In this document: positions 7,263-14,710 of the stretch, one piece after another
Layout of the letters: each line of letters begins with the position of its first letter
Numbering within the stretch: the first letter of the stretch is position 1
NCBI GenBank assembly: GCA_964645935.1
Contig: CAZYAK010000010.1
Span: 1-35,098 of the forward strand
Reading direction: 5' to 3'
DNA from: CAZYAK01 sp964645935
GTDB lineage: Bacteria; Patescibacteriota; Gracilibacteria; Peribacterales; Peribacteraceae
DNA: 35,098 bases
Translations under genes and position numbers: made by a program
Notes under the pieces: model-generated
What the model was told of the DNA's origin: nothing
Seen by the model: only the letters and a program-made list of their open reading frames with translations
The model's database searches: none

Positions 7263-7631
7263 TCAGCGGTGGGTCTTGAGCTCGGCCGCTCCTCGCTCCA
7301 GCCCGGCGTCGCGTAGGGCCAGTGCCCGGACGATGCGAGCGTTGCGTTGCTCCAGTTCCTCGATACGTACGATGAGCGAGAAGACGATGAAAAAGAGGAT
7401 ACCGAGGAACGTCACCAGGACGGCGCTCTCTTGATTGCGGATGCCCGTCACTACGGAGAGGTACGTGAGGAAGTTGGGGTAGAGCGCAATAAAGCCGATC
7501 ACGCCCCAGAAGAGGCTCCAGAGGCTGGCTTCCCATACGGTCTTCTTTCCGCGGAACACGAGGTTCCACGCGTAGAAGATCGCCGTGAGGGCGACGATGG
7601 GGACGACGATCTGGTAGGGCGTCAGGCGCAT
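7263..7631 (-). CDS. DUF2304 family membrane protein
   Basis: This 122-residue protein has three hydrophobic segments (MRLTPYQIVVPIVALTAI; LWSLFWGVIGFIALYPNFL; AVLVTFLGILFFIVFSLI) followed by a charged coiled-coil-like tail (RIEELEQRNARIVRALALRD), the layout of DUF2304. Members are usually encoded next to DPM1-like polyprenyl-phosphate glycosyltransferases, as here, and have been suggested to help membrane handling of lipid-linked sugars. The ATG at 7631 is preferred over 7694: the family consensus begins at MRLTPYQ, and an extended -10 (TGCTACAGT) lies between the two candidate starts. Confidence 0.85.
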   Translation of the reverse strand: MRLTPYQIVVPIVALTAIFYAWNLVFRGKKTVWEASLWSLFWGVIGFIALYPNFLTYLSVVTGIRNQESAVLVTFLGILFFIVFSLIVRIEELEQRNARIVRALALRDAGLERGAAELKTHR

Positions 7632-7653
7632 GGAAGGGACGGAGTTCGCGGCT

Positions 7654-7659
7654 ACTGTA
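7654..7659 (-). promoter_or_regulatory. Extended -10 upstream of DUF2304 gene
   Basis: On the minus strand TGC-TACAGT reads as an extended -10 element (hexamer 7659-7654), giving a start near 7647 and a short leader to the ATG at 7631. It sits in the 117-bp gap after the GT2 gene, the largest gap of this otherwise tightly packed gene series. Confidence 0.4.
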
Positions 7660-7748
7660 GCATGAATGGACAGGATTCCGAGGTGCCCGACCATGCCAAG
7701 AATCCGCGGAATGCAGCGCTCCTCGGACTCTTCGGCGTCGTGGGATCT

Positions 7749-8426
7749 TTATCGCAGGAACGACCGCAGAAGGATTTTCATGGCGGTCTTCACGCCCGTC
7801 GCGAACGACTGGCCCTTGGCAAGCGTGTACTCGGAATACATCACTTTGGCCGGGACCTCGGTAACGCGCCAGCGGTGCTGGGCACACTCGCGCACGATCT
7901 CGGTGCAAAACTCAAACCCTCGCATGCGAAGGTCGATCTGCTTGAGCGCTTTGGGCCCCAGTGCCTTAAATCCGCACTGACTATCCGAGACCCACTTGCC
8001 CGTGGCGAGGAAGGTAACCATGTTGCCGAGTCCGTTAAACACCCGACGGATAAAGGGGATCTTATTGCGCTGCCCGAAGCGATTGGCAAACACGATGTCC
8101 GCCTCGTCCCGAAGGATAGGCGCCAAGAGTGCTGGGATGTCTTTGGGATCGTGCTGCTCGTCCGCATCCAGCGTGACCAGGGCGGTGGCACCAAGCACGC
8201 GCGCGGCCTCGATGCCCGTCATGGTGGCGGCACCGGCGCCGAAATTCTCGGCATGGCGGAGCACGCGCGCACCAGCTTCCGCCGCCTTGGCACCTGTGCC
8301 GTCGGTAGAGCCGTCGTCCACCACGATCACCACATCGGCGTACTTCCGCGCCGTGGTCACCACCGCACTGATGCGTGTGGCCTCGTTGAGTGCGGGGATG
8401 ACGGCGATGACGCGGGAGGCCGACAT
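7749..8426 (-). CDS. GT2 polyprenyl-phosphate glycosyltransferase, DPM1-like
   Basis: A 225-residue GT-A enzyme with VIAVIPALNEATRI at the start, VVVDDGSTDGT near residue 42 and the metal-binding TLDADEQHDP near 94. SDSQCGFKALGPKAL and GFEFCTEIV are typical of the dolichol-phosphate mannose synthase-like subgroup, which transfers a hexose from a nucleotide sugar to polyprenyl phosphate. No C-terminal membrane helices are present; the adjacent DUF2304 protein may supply the membrane part. The ATG at 8426 lies one base after the stop of the large GT-C-like gene (TAA, 8428-8430), indicating coupling. The product would feed GT-C transferases that use lipid-linked sugars on the outer face. Confidence 0.9.
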   Translation of the reverse strand: MSASRVIAVIPALNEATRISAVVTTARKYADVVIVVDDGSTDGTGAKAAEAGARVLRHAENFGAGAATMTGIEAARVLGATALVTLDADEQHDPKDIPALLAPILRDEADIVFANRFGQRNKIPFIRRVFNGLGNMVTFLATGKWVSDSQCGFKALGPKALKQIDLRMRGFEFCTEIVRECAQHRWRVTEVPAKVMYSEYTLAKGQSFATGVKTAMKILLRSFLR

Positions 8427-8427
8427 G

Positions 8428-11289
8428 TTAGGGGATGGCGATGAACGCAACGCCATTGCCTGGGTCGTTGAGGAGCACCTGCACGCCGGAGGCCGGATCG
8501 TTCACGTAGGCCTCGAACGCATTCACCTTCTGGTGAAGTGTCCCCTTCTCGTCTTGCTCGATGGTGGCCGTGTTCGTGTCGAAGATGACGGCGTTGAACC
8601 CCAGGGCCTTCAGGCGCTTGGTGGTGAGGGCATGGTTCCGCTCCTGGTTGATGCAGTTGAACATGTCCAGCTGGTGGTCATTGAGCCCGATCGTCTCCAG
8701 GTTCCGCGGGATGAAGTACGGGATAAACGTGCCCACGCGGTACAGGTACGGGCGGTCGGGAAACTCCTCCGCGCGCGCGCCCACCTCCTGGCGGATGGCG
8801 TTGTAGTGCGGGATAGTGGAGGCCTCCAGGGACGTGGCGGAGATCTTGCCGAGCGGATAATCCAGGATGTTGCGCTGCTGCTCGAACTGCCAGAACCGCG
8901 CGGCGAAGTTGGTGAGGAGCGAGCACGAGATGAGCACCGCGGCCACCCAGCGCGAGAGCGCGTCGGGGGCGCGGACCGTAAACGCTTCCAGCACCAGCAC
9001 GAGCCCGAAGAACATGCCAAGGCCGTACCATGGCACGCCGTTGGCAAGCAGGATCCACTCGAGGATCATGAAGCCCGTCGCCACCGTCATCCATCGCAGC
9101 CATTTGCCCTTGGGCAGCCAGAAGAACGGCAGGAGCAGGACGAGCGGGAACAGCAGCAACGCGGGCATTGTGGTGACGTAGTAGCCCCACGAGTCGGTGT
9201 TCATCACGGTGCGCCACGGCAGCGTGATGTAGTGGCCCCATCCACCGGAGAAGCCCCAGTAGCGGTCCAGCTCCTCCACCACGCCGGTGGCGTTGCAGGC
9301 GGCATGGGCCGGGTCCACCTGTAGCTCCGGAGGCAGGCGCTTGATGGGCTGGCCATGGTCGGCAACCTGCTCACCCTTGAGCGCGATGGTCGGCGAGAAG
9401 TTGTTGGGCGCGCCCAAGAGGAACTGCGGGACCACGTTCCCGGAACGGATATTGTTGTGGAGAATCCACGGCGCCACGGCTACGAAGAACCCGGCGGCGA
9501 AGACGGCGGACGAGATTGCAACGGGGCGGATGGCCTTGCGGCTCCTCCATGCAGCGTACCCAATGAAGGCCGCGCCCGCGAGGACGCAGACGACCATGAG
9601 GGCCAGTGCGCCCGTGTCGGCCGGGAGTGTGGTGCCCTCCACGCGGGAGAGGATCTTGCTCAGGTTAAAGCCGCCGAACCGGGTGAAGGCGAGGAACGAC
9701 AGGAACGCCACACCACCGAATGCCGACCAATGGAGCGAGGCTCCCAAGAGCACACCCGCCAGCGGCATGAGCACCATGATGGCGGTGGTCTTGATGGCGA
9801 AGGCAAAGCCGCAGAAGACACCCGCAAGCGCGTACCCCTTCCAGGCGCCACGACCCTCCGCGCCGGTATCCAACACGGGAGGCTCCGCTTCATCTTCGAT
9901 GCCCGCGCGCGGGAACAACGTGAGGAAGAGCACCAGCATCCCAAGCCCACCCATCAGGAAGACCGCATTATCGATCTTCATGTCCGCGAACGAGAAATGC
10001 CCCACCAGCGGCAACGAGTAGTAGAGGAGGGCGCTGAGGAGCCCCTTGCGCCGCCCGAGCAGTGCGTCGCCGGAAGCCAGGAGCACGAGCACGGCCAGGA
10101 GGCCGGCAGCCCAGTTGACCATCATCGCGGCTGTGGGGCCAAAGACGCTGTCGTAGCCGAAGAGAAGGAAGCCGAGCGACGTAAGGTACGTCCAGTCGAA
10201 CGGCGACATGGAGAAGATAAATTGCTGGTAGCTCACCAGGAGGCGCGGACGATTGAGGTAGCTGCCAAGATCGTCCCAGCCAATGGGGAAGGGGCGCACC
10301 ACCGTGAGGAAGTTCAGGGCGAGGTACGACAACAGGAGCCAGCTGAGAAGCGGCACCACGCTGCTGGGTCGATACTCGCTCTCCCACTCGTGGGACACGA
10401 ATCGCCGCAGCCACATCCATACCTCGCGCCAGCCCAGCGCGGGCACGGCCGCCACGAGCAACCATCCGAGGGGCGCCACGTAGACACCGAACACCGCGAG
10501 GGTCCACAGCAGCGCGATCCACACGCACGCACCGACGCCCAGCGCCACCACACCCTCCGTGAGCATGCGCGTGAAGCGCAGGCGCAGGAGGCGCAGCACC
10601 ATGCTGCCCGCGATGAGCAGTTCGAGGAGCAGCGCCAGCACGAATGCGAGCTGTGGCACCACACGCGTGAAGAACGACGCCTGCGCACAGGTGAACTTGT
10701 AGGTATAGAGAAGGGTCCCCTGCTGCGTCTGGCCCACGGGGTTTAGGCAGCCCCGTGCGAGGAGTGCATCGTAGTCGCTGCGGTACGCGGCTAGTCCTTC
10801 CGTGGAGAGGTTGTAAGCCTCGGGTGTGGGCTCCACAAACTGCCGCACATCGCGGCCGTTGTCGGTGCCGAAGCTCAGACACGTAAAGAGGAGCCAAAGA
10901 ACACCGAAGGAAAGCAGCAGCACCTTCCAGGGGCGCCAGCGCATGCGCACGATCCAGTCGCTGTCACGGATGTAGCGCCACACGAGGAAGCCACCGTACG
11001 CCAGGAGCGACAGAAGACCGTACCACGCGAAGGGCGCGGCGCGGCCGATGGTGCGAACGACGAACGGCACGAAGGCCACCATGCCGCGGCAGAAGGCGTA
11101 TCCCGCCCCGGGCACGTCCGGCGCCTGCGGCGCGGGGCACACGAGGCTCACCGACTGCTCGGCGGCGCCGTTGAGGAGCACCGCCCCGTGGATGGGGACT
11201 CCCACGTACGTGAGGACGGTGAAGACCCCGAGGACCAGCAGGCCCACGAAGAAGGAGATACTGAGGATCTGGACGGTGCGATTCTGCAT
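8428..11289 (-). CDS. Large polytopic membrane protein, GT-C glycosyltransferase-like (953 aa)
   Basis: This is a very large integral membrane protein with many hydrophobic helices across residues 8 to about 760 and a soluble C-terminal domain of about 170 residues. FPIGWDDLGSYLNRPRLL after a membrane span resembles the first extracytoplasmic loop of GT-C enzymes, where Asp residues are catalytic, and WTYLTSLGFLLFGYDSVFGPTAA resembles the dolichyl-phosphate-mannose mannosyltransferase (GT39-like) layout. The product would transfer a polyprenyl-linked sugar to a glycan or protein on the outside. It heads an operon with the DPM1-like GT2 that would make the lipid donor. About 953 residues is long for GT-C; two N-terminal helices and long loops are extra. 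The family call is inferred from architecture. Confidence 0.8.
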   Translation of the reverse strand: MQNRTVQILSISFFVGLLVLGVFTVLTYVGVPIHGAVLLNGAAEQSVSLVCPAPQAPDVPGAGYAFCRGMVAFVPFVVRTIGRAAPFAWYGLLSLLAYGGFLVWRYIRDSDWIVRMRWRPWKVLLLSFGVLWLLFTCLSFGTDNGRDVRQFVEPTPEAYNLSTEGLAAYRSDYDALLARGCLNPVGQTQQGTLLYTYKFTCAQASFFTRVVPQLAFVLALLLELLIAGSMVLRLLRLRFTRMLTEGVVALGVGACVWIALLWTLAVFGVYVAPLGWLLVAAVPALGWREVWMWLRRFVSHEWESEYRPSSVVPLLSWLLLSYLALNFLTVVRPFPIGWDDLGSYLNRPRLLVSYQQFIFSMSPFDWTYLTSLGFLLFGYDSVFGPTAAMMVNWAAGLLAVLVLLASGDALLGRRKGLLSALLYYSLPLVGHFSFADMKIDNAVFLMGGLGMLVLFLTLFPRAGIEDEAEPPVLDTGAEGRGAWKGYALAGVFCGFAFAIKTTAIMVLMPLAGVLLGASLHWSAFGGVAFLSFLAFTRFGGFNLSKILSRVEGTTLPADTGALALMVVCVLAGAAFIGYAAWRSRKAIRPVAISSAVFAAGFFVAVAPWILHNNIRSGNVVPQFLLGAPNNFSPTIALKGEQVADHGQPIKRLPPELQVDPAHAACNATGVVEELDRYWGFSGGWGHYITLPWRTVMNTDSWGYYVTTMPALLLFPLVLLLPFFWLPKGKWLRWMTVATGFMILEWILLANGVPWYGLGMFFGLVLVLEAFTVRAPDALSRWVAAVLISCSLLTNFAARFWQFEQQRNILDYPLGKISATSLEASTIPHYNAIRQEVGARAEEFPDRPYLYRVGTFIPYFIPRNLETIGLNDHQLDMFNCINQERNHALTTKRLKALGFNAVIFDTNTATIEQDEKGTLHQKVNAFEAYVNDPASGVQVLLNDPGNGVAFIAIP

Positions 11290-11297
11290 ACCGGGGC

Positions 11298-11303
11298 AGT
11301 GTA
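11298..11303 (-). promoter_or_regulatory. -10 hexamer close to GT-C gene start
   Basis: TACACT on the minus strand (11303-11298) ends 8 nt before the ATG at 11289, predicting a leaderless or nearly leaderless mRNA for the 953-aa gene and its operon. No convincing -35 was seen. Confidence 0.5.
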
Positions 11304-11389
11304 GCGACTCTTTGGGGTTTTTGGTCCTTCGTTTTGAGTATTAGCACTAAAAACTACTAATCAAAAACCACAAACCCGCCCCTCTACCC

Positions 11390-11395
11390 TATACT
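11390..11395 (+). promoter_or_regulatory. -10 hexamer of sufS, leaderless type
   Basis: TATACT at 11390-11395 ends exactly 6 nt before the GTG at 11402, so transcription would begin at or next to the start codon. The preceding 60 bp are AT-rich. No Shine-Dalgarno sequence fits. Confidence 0.6.
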
Positions 11396-11401
11396 CTCCC
11401 C

Positions 11402-12628
11402 GTGCTCGACATCGCCTCTATCCGCCGGCAATTCCCCATCCTCTCCGAGCGATTTGGGGAGCATCCGCTGGTATACCTGGACGCCGCGGCCACCGCGCAG
11501 AAGCCCCACACGGTGCTGGACGCCGAGCGGGATTTCACCGAACACGCGAATGCCAACACCCACCGCGGCATGCACGTGCTCGCCGAGCGCGCGACGGAAC
11601 GCTTCGAGGGGGCGCGGGCAACGGTGCGCCACTACCTCAACGCCGCCTCCCCCGCCGAAACAATCTTCACACACGGGACCACCGAGAGCATCAACCTCGT
11701 GGCGCGTGGATGGGGCTCGATGCTGAAGAAGGGGGACGTCATCGCCTTCACCCGCCTGGAGCACCACTCCAACGTGGTGCCGTGGATGCAGCTCGCCACG
11801 GAACGGGGCGTGGAGATCGCATGGATCGACATCGATGATACAGGGCACATGCGCCTGGACCAATTGCGCGACCTGCTCGCGAGCGGACGCGTGAGGCTGG
11901 TGGCGATGACGGCCCTCAGCAACGTGCTCGGGGTGCGCACCTCAGTCCGGGAGGTCGCCGACCTCGCACACGCGGCGGGGGCGCTGCTCCTGGTGGACGC
12001 CGCACAATCCGTAGCGCACGGACCCACGGACGTGCAGGCAATGGACTGTGACTTTCTCGCGTTCTCCGGCCACAAGCTCTACGGCCCCACGGGCATCGGC
12101 GTGCTGTACGGCAAGCGCGCGTTGCTGGAGAAGATGCACCCGGTCTTCGGTGGTGGGATGATGATCGGCGAGGTGCGCGACGATGGTTTCACATGCGCCG
12201 ACCTCCCCCAAAAATTCGAGGCCGGCACGCAGGCGCTCTCGGGCGCGGTGGGTCTGGGGGCCGCCATCGAGTGGGTGTCCTCGCTGGGCTGGGAAGACCT
12301 CGCAGCACACGAACACACGGTGCTGCATGCCGCTCTGAGCATGCTCCGCTCGGTGGAGGGCGTACACATCCTCGGACCAGGCTCCGCGGACAATATTGCG
12401 GGGTGTATCAGCGTCACTGTAGAAGGTGTGCATCCCCACGACCTCACGGAGATCCTGGGACGCCAAGGCTTCTGCCTCCGCGCCGGGCATCATTGCGCGC
12501 AGCCACTGCACCGCCGGCTCGGGATCGGATCCTCCATGCGCCTCTCCGTCTGCGCACACACTACCGTGGAGGAAGTGGAATCTCTCGCCGACCCCCTGCG
12601 CGACGCCATCCACCGCCTGCGCCTCTGA
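11402..12628 (+). CDS. sufS: Cysteine desulfurase SufS
   Basis: SufS takes sulfur from cysteine as a persulfide for Fe-S cluster assembly, leaving alanine. In this 408-residue protein, YLDAAATAQKP is the typical N-terminal motif, His121 (RLEHHSNVVPW) stacks on PLP, LLVDAAQS holds the PLP-binding Asp199, SGHKLYGPTGIGVLYGK has the Schiff-base Lys225, and RAGHHCAQP supplies the persulfide Cys365. The RxGHHCAQP form marks group II (SufS) rather than IscS. It starts with GTG at 11402, next to a leaderless-type -10 box. SufU follows 4 bp after the stop, the usual Gram-positive-type SufS-SufU pairing; no sufBCD lies in the window. Confidence 0.96.
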   Translation: MLDIASIRRQFPILSERFGEHPLVYLDAAATAQKPHTVLDAERDFTEHANANTHRGMHVLAERATERFEGARATVRHYLNAASPAETIFTHGTTESINLVARGWGSMLKKGDVIAFTRLEHHSNVVPWMQLATERGVEIAWIDIDDTGHMRLDQLRDLLASGRVRLVAMTALSNVLGVRTSVREVADLAHAAGALLLVDAAQSVAHGPTDVQAMDCDFLAFSGHKLYGPTGIGVLYGKRALLEKMHPVFGGGMMIGEVRDDGFTCADLPQKFEAGTQALSGAVGLGAAIEWVSSLGWEDLAAHEHTVLHAALSMLRSVEGVHILGPGSADNIAGCISVTVEGVHPHDLTEILGRQGFCLRAGHHCAQPLHRRLGIGSSMRLSVCAHTTVEEVESLADPLRDAIHRLRL

Positions 12629-12632
12629 TCCC

Positions 12633-13046
12633 ATGGACCTCTACGCCGAGAACATCCTCGACCACTACAAGCACCCTCGCGCCAAAGGGAAGCCGTCAGA
12701 CGCCAGTGTGGAACACGGGGAGCTCAACCCCTCTTGCGGCGACCAGCTCGCACTCGCGCTGCGGATCGAGGGTGACCGTGTCACGGCGGCCGGATGGGAG
12801 GGGGAAGGGTGCGCCATCAGCCAAGCCGGGATGTCGCTGCTCTTAGAAGACCTCCCGGGCAAGACCCTGGAGGAGCTAGATGCCTTCACCCCCGAGATGA
12901 TGCGTCAGCTCCTAGGAGTTCCCGTGGGCCCCCGCCGCTTCAAGTGCGCTTTCCTGGCGCTTCACACGCTCAAAAACGCCCTCCGGAAGTCCCGCGGCCT
13001 CCCCGTGCAGGGGTGGCTGGATACGGTGCAGTTGACGGAGGAGTAG
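12633..13046 (+). CDS. sufU: SufU-like Fe-S cluster assembly protein
   Basis: This 137-residue protein starts MDLYAENILDHYKHP, characteristic of IscU/SufU. The three conserved cysteines are present: Cys35 in NPSCGD (with Asp37), Cys60 in GEGCAIS and Cys105 in FKCAFLAL. In SufU these bind zinc and accept the persulfide from SufS; in IscU they build the cluster. The pairing with SufS and the insertion-containing MMRQLLGVPVGPRRFKC favour SufU. The ATG lies 4 nt after the sufS stop, so the two form an operon. The longer ORF beginning at 12426 is a frame shadow of sufS. Confidence 0.93.
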   Translation: MDLYAENILDHYKHPRAKGKPSDASVEHGELNPSCGDQLALALRIEGDRVTAAGWEGEGCAISQAGMSLLLEDLPGKTLEELDAFTPEMMRQLLGVPVGPRRFKCAFLALHTLKNALRKSRGLPVQGWLDTVQLTEE

Positions 13047-13065
13047 CTTGTGGAGCCGCACAAGC
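13046..13065 (+). terminator. Hairpin at end of suf operon
   Basis: GCTTGTG (13046-13052) and CACAAGC (13059-13065) form a 7-bp stem with a 6-nt loop directly at the sufU stop codon. No T-run follows, so termination strength is uncertain. The hairpin overlaps the putative -35 of the next promoter. Confidence 0.4.
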
Positions 13066-13076
13066 CCCGGGTACAC
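13048..13076 (+). promoter_or_regulatory. Putative promoter of the repeat/tRNA-Thr region
   Basis: TTGTGG (13048-13053), a 17-bp spacer and TACACT (13071-13076) predict transcription from about 13083 through the two 93-bp repeats into the tRNA. The -35 matches only 3 of 6 bases. Confidence 0.45.
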
Positions 13077-13154
13077 TTTCGTGGCTTCGGATCGGCCATG
13101 CCGACCAGGCGTTTCGGGGTCGCCCCAAATCCTCCGCACCGCCGCCTCACGTCA

Positions 13155-13340
13155 GCCGCTGGAGCTCAGAGCCAGCCGAGCGCAGCGCGAGGCGACAAGA
13201 GAACTGCTCGGTTGGCACCGAAGAACTTGCACCACCGTTCGCACCTAGCCGCTGTAGCTCAGAGCCAGCCGAGCGCAGCGCGAGGCGACAAGAGAACTGC
13301 TCGGTTGGCACCGAAGAACTTGCACCACCGTTCGCACCTA
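13155..13340 (+). repeat. Two 93-bp tandem repeats headed by tRNA-Thr 5' end
   Basis: Units run 13155-13247 and 13248-13340 and differ at one base. Each opens with the first 17 nt of the following tRNA (GCCGCTGTAGCTCAGAG; unit 1 has G for T), then departs into an unrelated sequence. GCCAGCCGAGC and GCTCGGTTGGC within each unit form an 11-bp stem (one G-U pair) with a 24-nt loop. The intact tRNA starts exactly one 93-bp period after unit 2. The units have no tRNA 3' half, so they are not intact tRNAs. Role unknown. Confidence 0.85.
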
Positions 13341-13415
13341 GCCGCTGTAGCTCAGAGGTAGAGCACTCCCATGGTAAGGGAGGGGTCATGGGTTCAATTC
13401 CCATCAGCGGCTCCA
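13341..13415 (+). tRNA. tRNA-Thr (anticodon GGT)
   Basis: A 75-nt cloverleaf with encoded CCA: acceptor stem GCCGCTG/CAGCGGC, D stem GCTC/GAGC with a 7-nt loop, anticodon stem CTCCC/GGGAG with loop ATGGTAA (anticodon GGT at positions 34-36, reading ACC/ACU threonine codons), a 5-nt variable loop, and T stem ATGGG/CCCAT with loop TTCAATT. All stems pair perfectly. It stands alone behind two tRNA-headed repeats and is followed at once by a 20-bp palindrome. Confidence 0.95.
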
Positions 13416-13435
13416 GATTTTTGCGCGCAAAAATC
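13416..13435. terminator. 20-bp perfect palindrome directly after tRNA CCA
   Basis: GATTTTTGCG and CGCAAAAATC form a perfect palindrome that begins at the base after the tRNA CCA end. It could serve as transcript end or 3'-processing signal. There is no downstream T-run. Confidence 0.45.
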
Positions 13436-13466
13436 CGGAGCGCCTTCGGCGTATGTCGTTTTCCAG

Positions 13467-13493
13467 AAGGAAGAACCTGCGAGGTTCCTCCTT
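13467..13493 (+). other. Hairpin in non-coding region after tRNA
   Basis: AAGGAAGAACCT (13467-13478) pairs with AGGTTCCTCCTT (13482-13493) over 12 positions with one G-U or mismatch position and a GCG loop. Flanking GTCGTTT and AAACGAC can extend it as an outer stem. No gene is visible between 13436 and 13838; this hairpin and the diverged repeat head at 13549 are the only structure I see. Confidence 0.4.
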
Positions 13494-13548
13494 CGAGCAT
13501 CCTCTTCCGGCATGAAACGACCGCCCTGGACGTTCCACCTCTGAGCAA

Positions 13549-13620
13549 GCCGCCGTAGCTCAGAGCCAGCCGAGCGTCGCGCGAGGCAGAAGAGGAGCTG
13601 CTGGGCTGGTCTCCAGCCCT
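13549..13620 (+). repeat. Diverged fourth copy of the tRNA-headed repeat
   Basis: GCCGCCGTAGCTCAGAG at 13549 differs from the tRNA-Thr head at one base and is followed by AGCCGAGCG...GCGAGGC as in the 93-bp units, then drifts. The stem GCCAGCCGAGC / GCTGGGCTGGT is kept at 10 of 11 positions although the second arm has changed sequence. It ends without a tRNA body. Confidence 0.65.
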
Positions 13621-13826
13621 ATTGAAAAGCTTGGTGCGGCACTTGGTGTGGATCTTCTCAGGGGAGAAACGACTGAAGATCGATAACTGCATCCCGATGA
13701 TTCCGGATACGCTCCCGTAAACGGGGCTGACTGTATCGTGCGCTCCGGATGACTGATAGCGCGGCACTGTCAAGATCGATGTGCTCCGTCGATCGGAATC
13801 GCGCGCGGCACCGACAGATTTTTGCG

Positions 13827-13832
13827 TACACT
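13827..13832 (+). promoter_or_regulatory. -10 hexamer, leaderless type
   Basis: TACACT ends exactly 6 nt before the ATG at 13839, predicting a leaderless mRNA for the lipoprotein gene and supporting that start over the longer ORF from 13749. Confidence 0.55.
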
Positions 13833-13838
13833 TCCCGC

Positions 13839-14618
13839 ATGCGGATCAACCGACGCACGGCAATGCTGGCCAGCTTGTTGCTCCTCTGCGCCTGCGCCCG
13901 AGACACGGCGCGGGACTTCGCGCCCGTCTCGCGCACCCCGGGGGTGGAGCTCTTGCGTCGCGGCGACGACTACGTGCAACTGATCCGCACGGCAGAAGGC
14001 GCCTCGGTCCGTCCCCTCCTCGCGCGCTCGGGATCATCGCTCATCCGGCGCGATCTCGCGGCGTGGACGGCGGAACTCGCCGAAGCTGATGCGACGGTCG
14101 TCTCCGTGGTGAACGCGCAGTTCTTCGATGCCGTGGATCCCGTGGTCGCGCGCCTCGCGTTCTCCGTGAAGGAGAACGGCGCCGTGGAGCCGGGCTACGG
14201 GGATGCAGCGGAATATCCGGGGCAGAAGCTCGTGCTCCGTCTGGATCCCTCAAGTTACGCGGTGGAGCCGTACGACGATCGACCGGAGAGCCTGCGCGCG
14301 CTCCCGGACCGTGACGCGGTGGTGGGTCTCGCCCCCGGCGCGCCCTCCTCCGGCGACGGCGCGGTGGGACGCACGTACGCGGGCGTGGCGCCGGACGGGA
14401 CGCTCGTGGTCTTCAGCTCGCCGCGCTCCACGCGGGCCGGAGCGGTGGAGGTGCTGCACGCCTTCGGCGTCCCGGACGACGCAATGCTCCTCCTGGACGG
14501 CGGACCATCCGCGCAGCTCGTCGCGCGGGAGGGCCGACTGGTCCCGCGCGCGGAGCCCCCGGCCGCGGCGCGGGTGCCGTCGATCCTGGTCATACGGAGT
14601 AGTCTGTTGCGCGAGTAG
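13839..14618 (+). CDS. Phosphodiester glycosidase-like (NAGPA domain) lipoprotein
   Basis: This 259-residue exported protein has a basic N-terminus, a short hydrophobic core and LLLLCAC, where LCAC can act as a lipobox, so it is probably membrane-anchored outside the cytoplasm. The body resembles the phosphodiester glycosidase family (NAGPA, Pfam PF09992): VVNAQFFD near residue 89, AGVAPDGTLVVF near 184 and the family hallmark LLLDGGPSAQL near 218. Family members remove covering sugars from phosphodiesters or act on wall glycans. Start 13839 is supported by the signal sequence and the -10 box 6 nt upstream. It stands alone between the tRNA region and an AT-rich promoter. Confidence 0.8.
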   Translation: MRINRRTAMLASLLLLCACARDTARDFAPVSRTPGVELLRRGDDYVQLIRTAEGASVRPLLARSGSSLIRRDLAAWTAELAEADATVVSVVNAQFFDAVDPVVARLAFSVKENGAVEPGYGDAAEYPGQKLVLRLDPSSYAVEPYDDRPESLRALPDRDAVVGLAPGAPSSGDGAVGRTYAGVAPDGTLVVFSSPRSTRAGAVEVLHAFGVPDDAMLLLDGGPSAQLVAREGRLVPRAEPPAAARVPSILVIRSSLLRE

Positions 14619-14657
14619 AACCGAATTCAGGTCTTCTGGATGCGGATATTCCTAATA

Positions 14658-14688
14658 TTGACATTTATACAATTATATTTAATAATAT
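14658..14688 (+). promoter_or_regulatory. AT-rich promoter of secreted-protein gene
   Basis: A perfect TTGACA at 14658-14663 is followed by an AT-only run containing AATAAT (14681, 17-bp spacing) and TAATAT (14683-14688, 19-bp). The predicted start is near 14694, about 17 nt before the ATG at 14711. The 14640-14690 stretch is the most AT-rich of this region. Confidence 0.6.
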
Positions 14689-14710
14689 CTCTCCTTTCCG
14701 CCCTGTCGCC

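Noticed and set aside
9355..10746. Plus-strand ORF of 463 codons inside the 953-aa gene
   Set aside because: Antisense shadow of a membrane-protein gene, rich in Glu/His/Arg and without recognisable domains.
13155..13171. Additional tRNA genes at the repeat heads (also 13248 and 13549)
   Set aside because: Only the first 17 nt match; no anticodon arm, T arm or 3' acceptor strand follows, so no cloverleaf can form.
13155..13415. CRISPR array
   Set aside because: The 93-bp units are contiguous without spacers and share the tRNA 5' end, so they are tandem repeats and not a CRISPR.
13147..13773. Minus-strand ORF crossing the repeats and tRNA
   Set aside because: Its protein repeats only reflect the 93-bp DNA repeats, and it runs through an intact tRNA gene.
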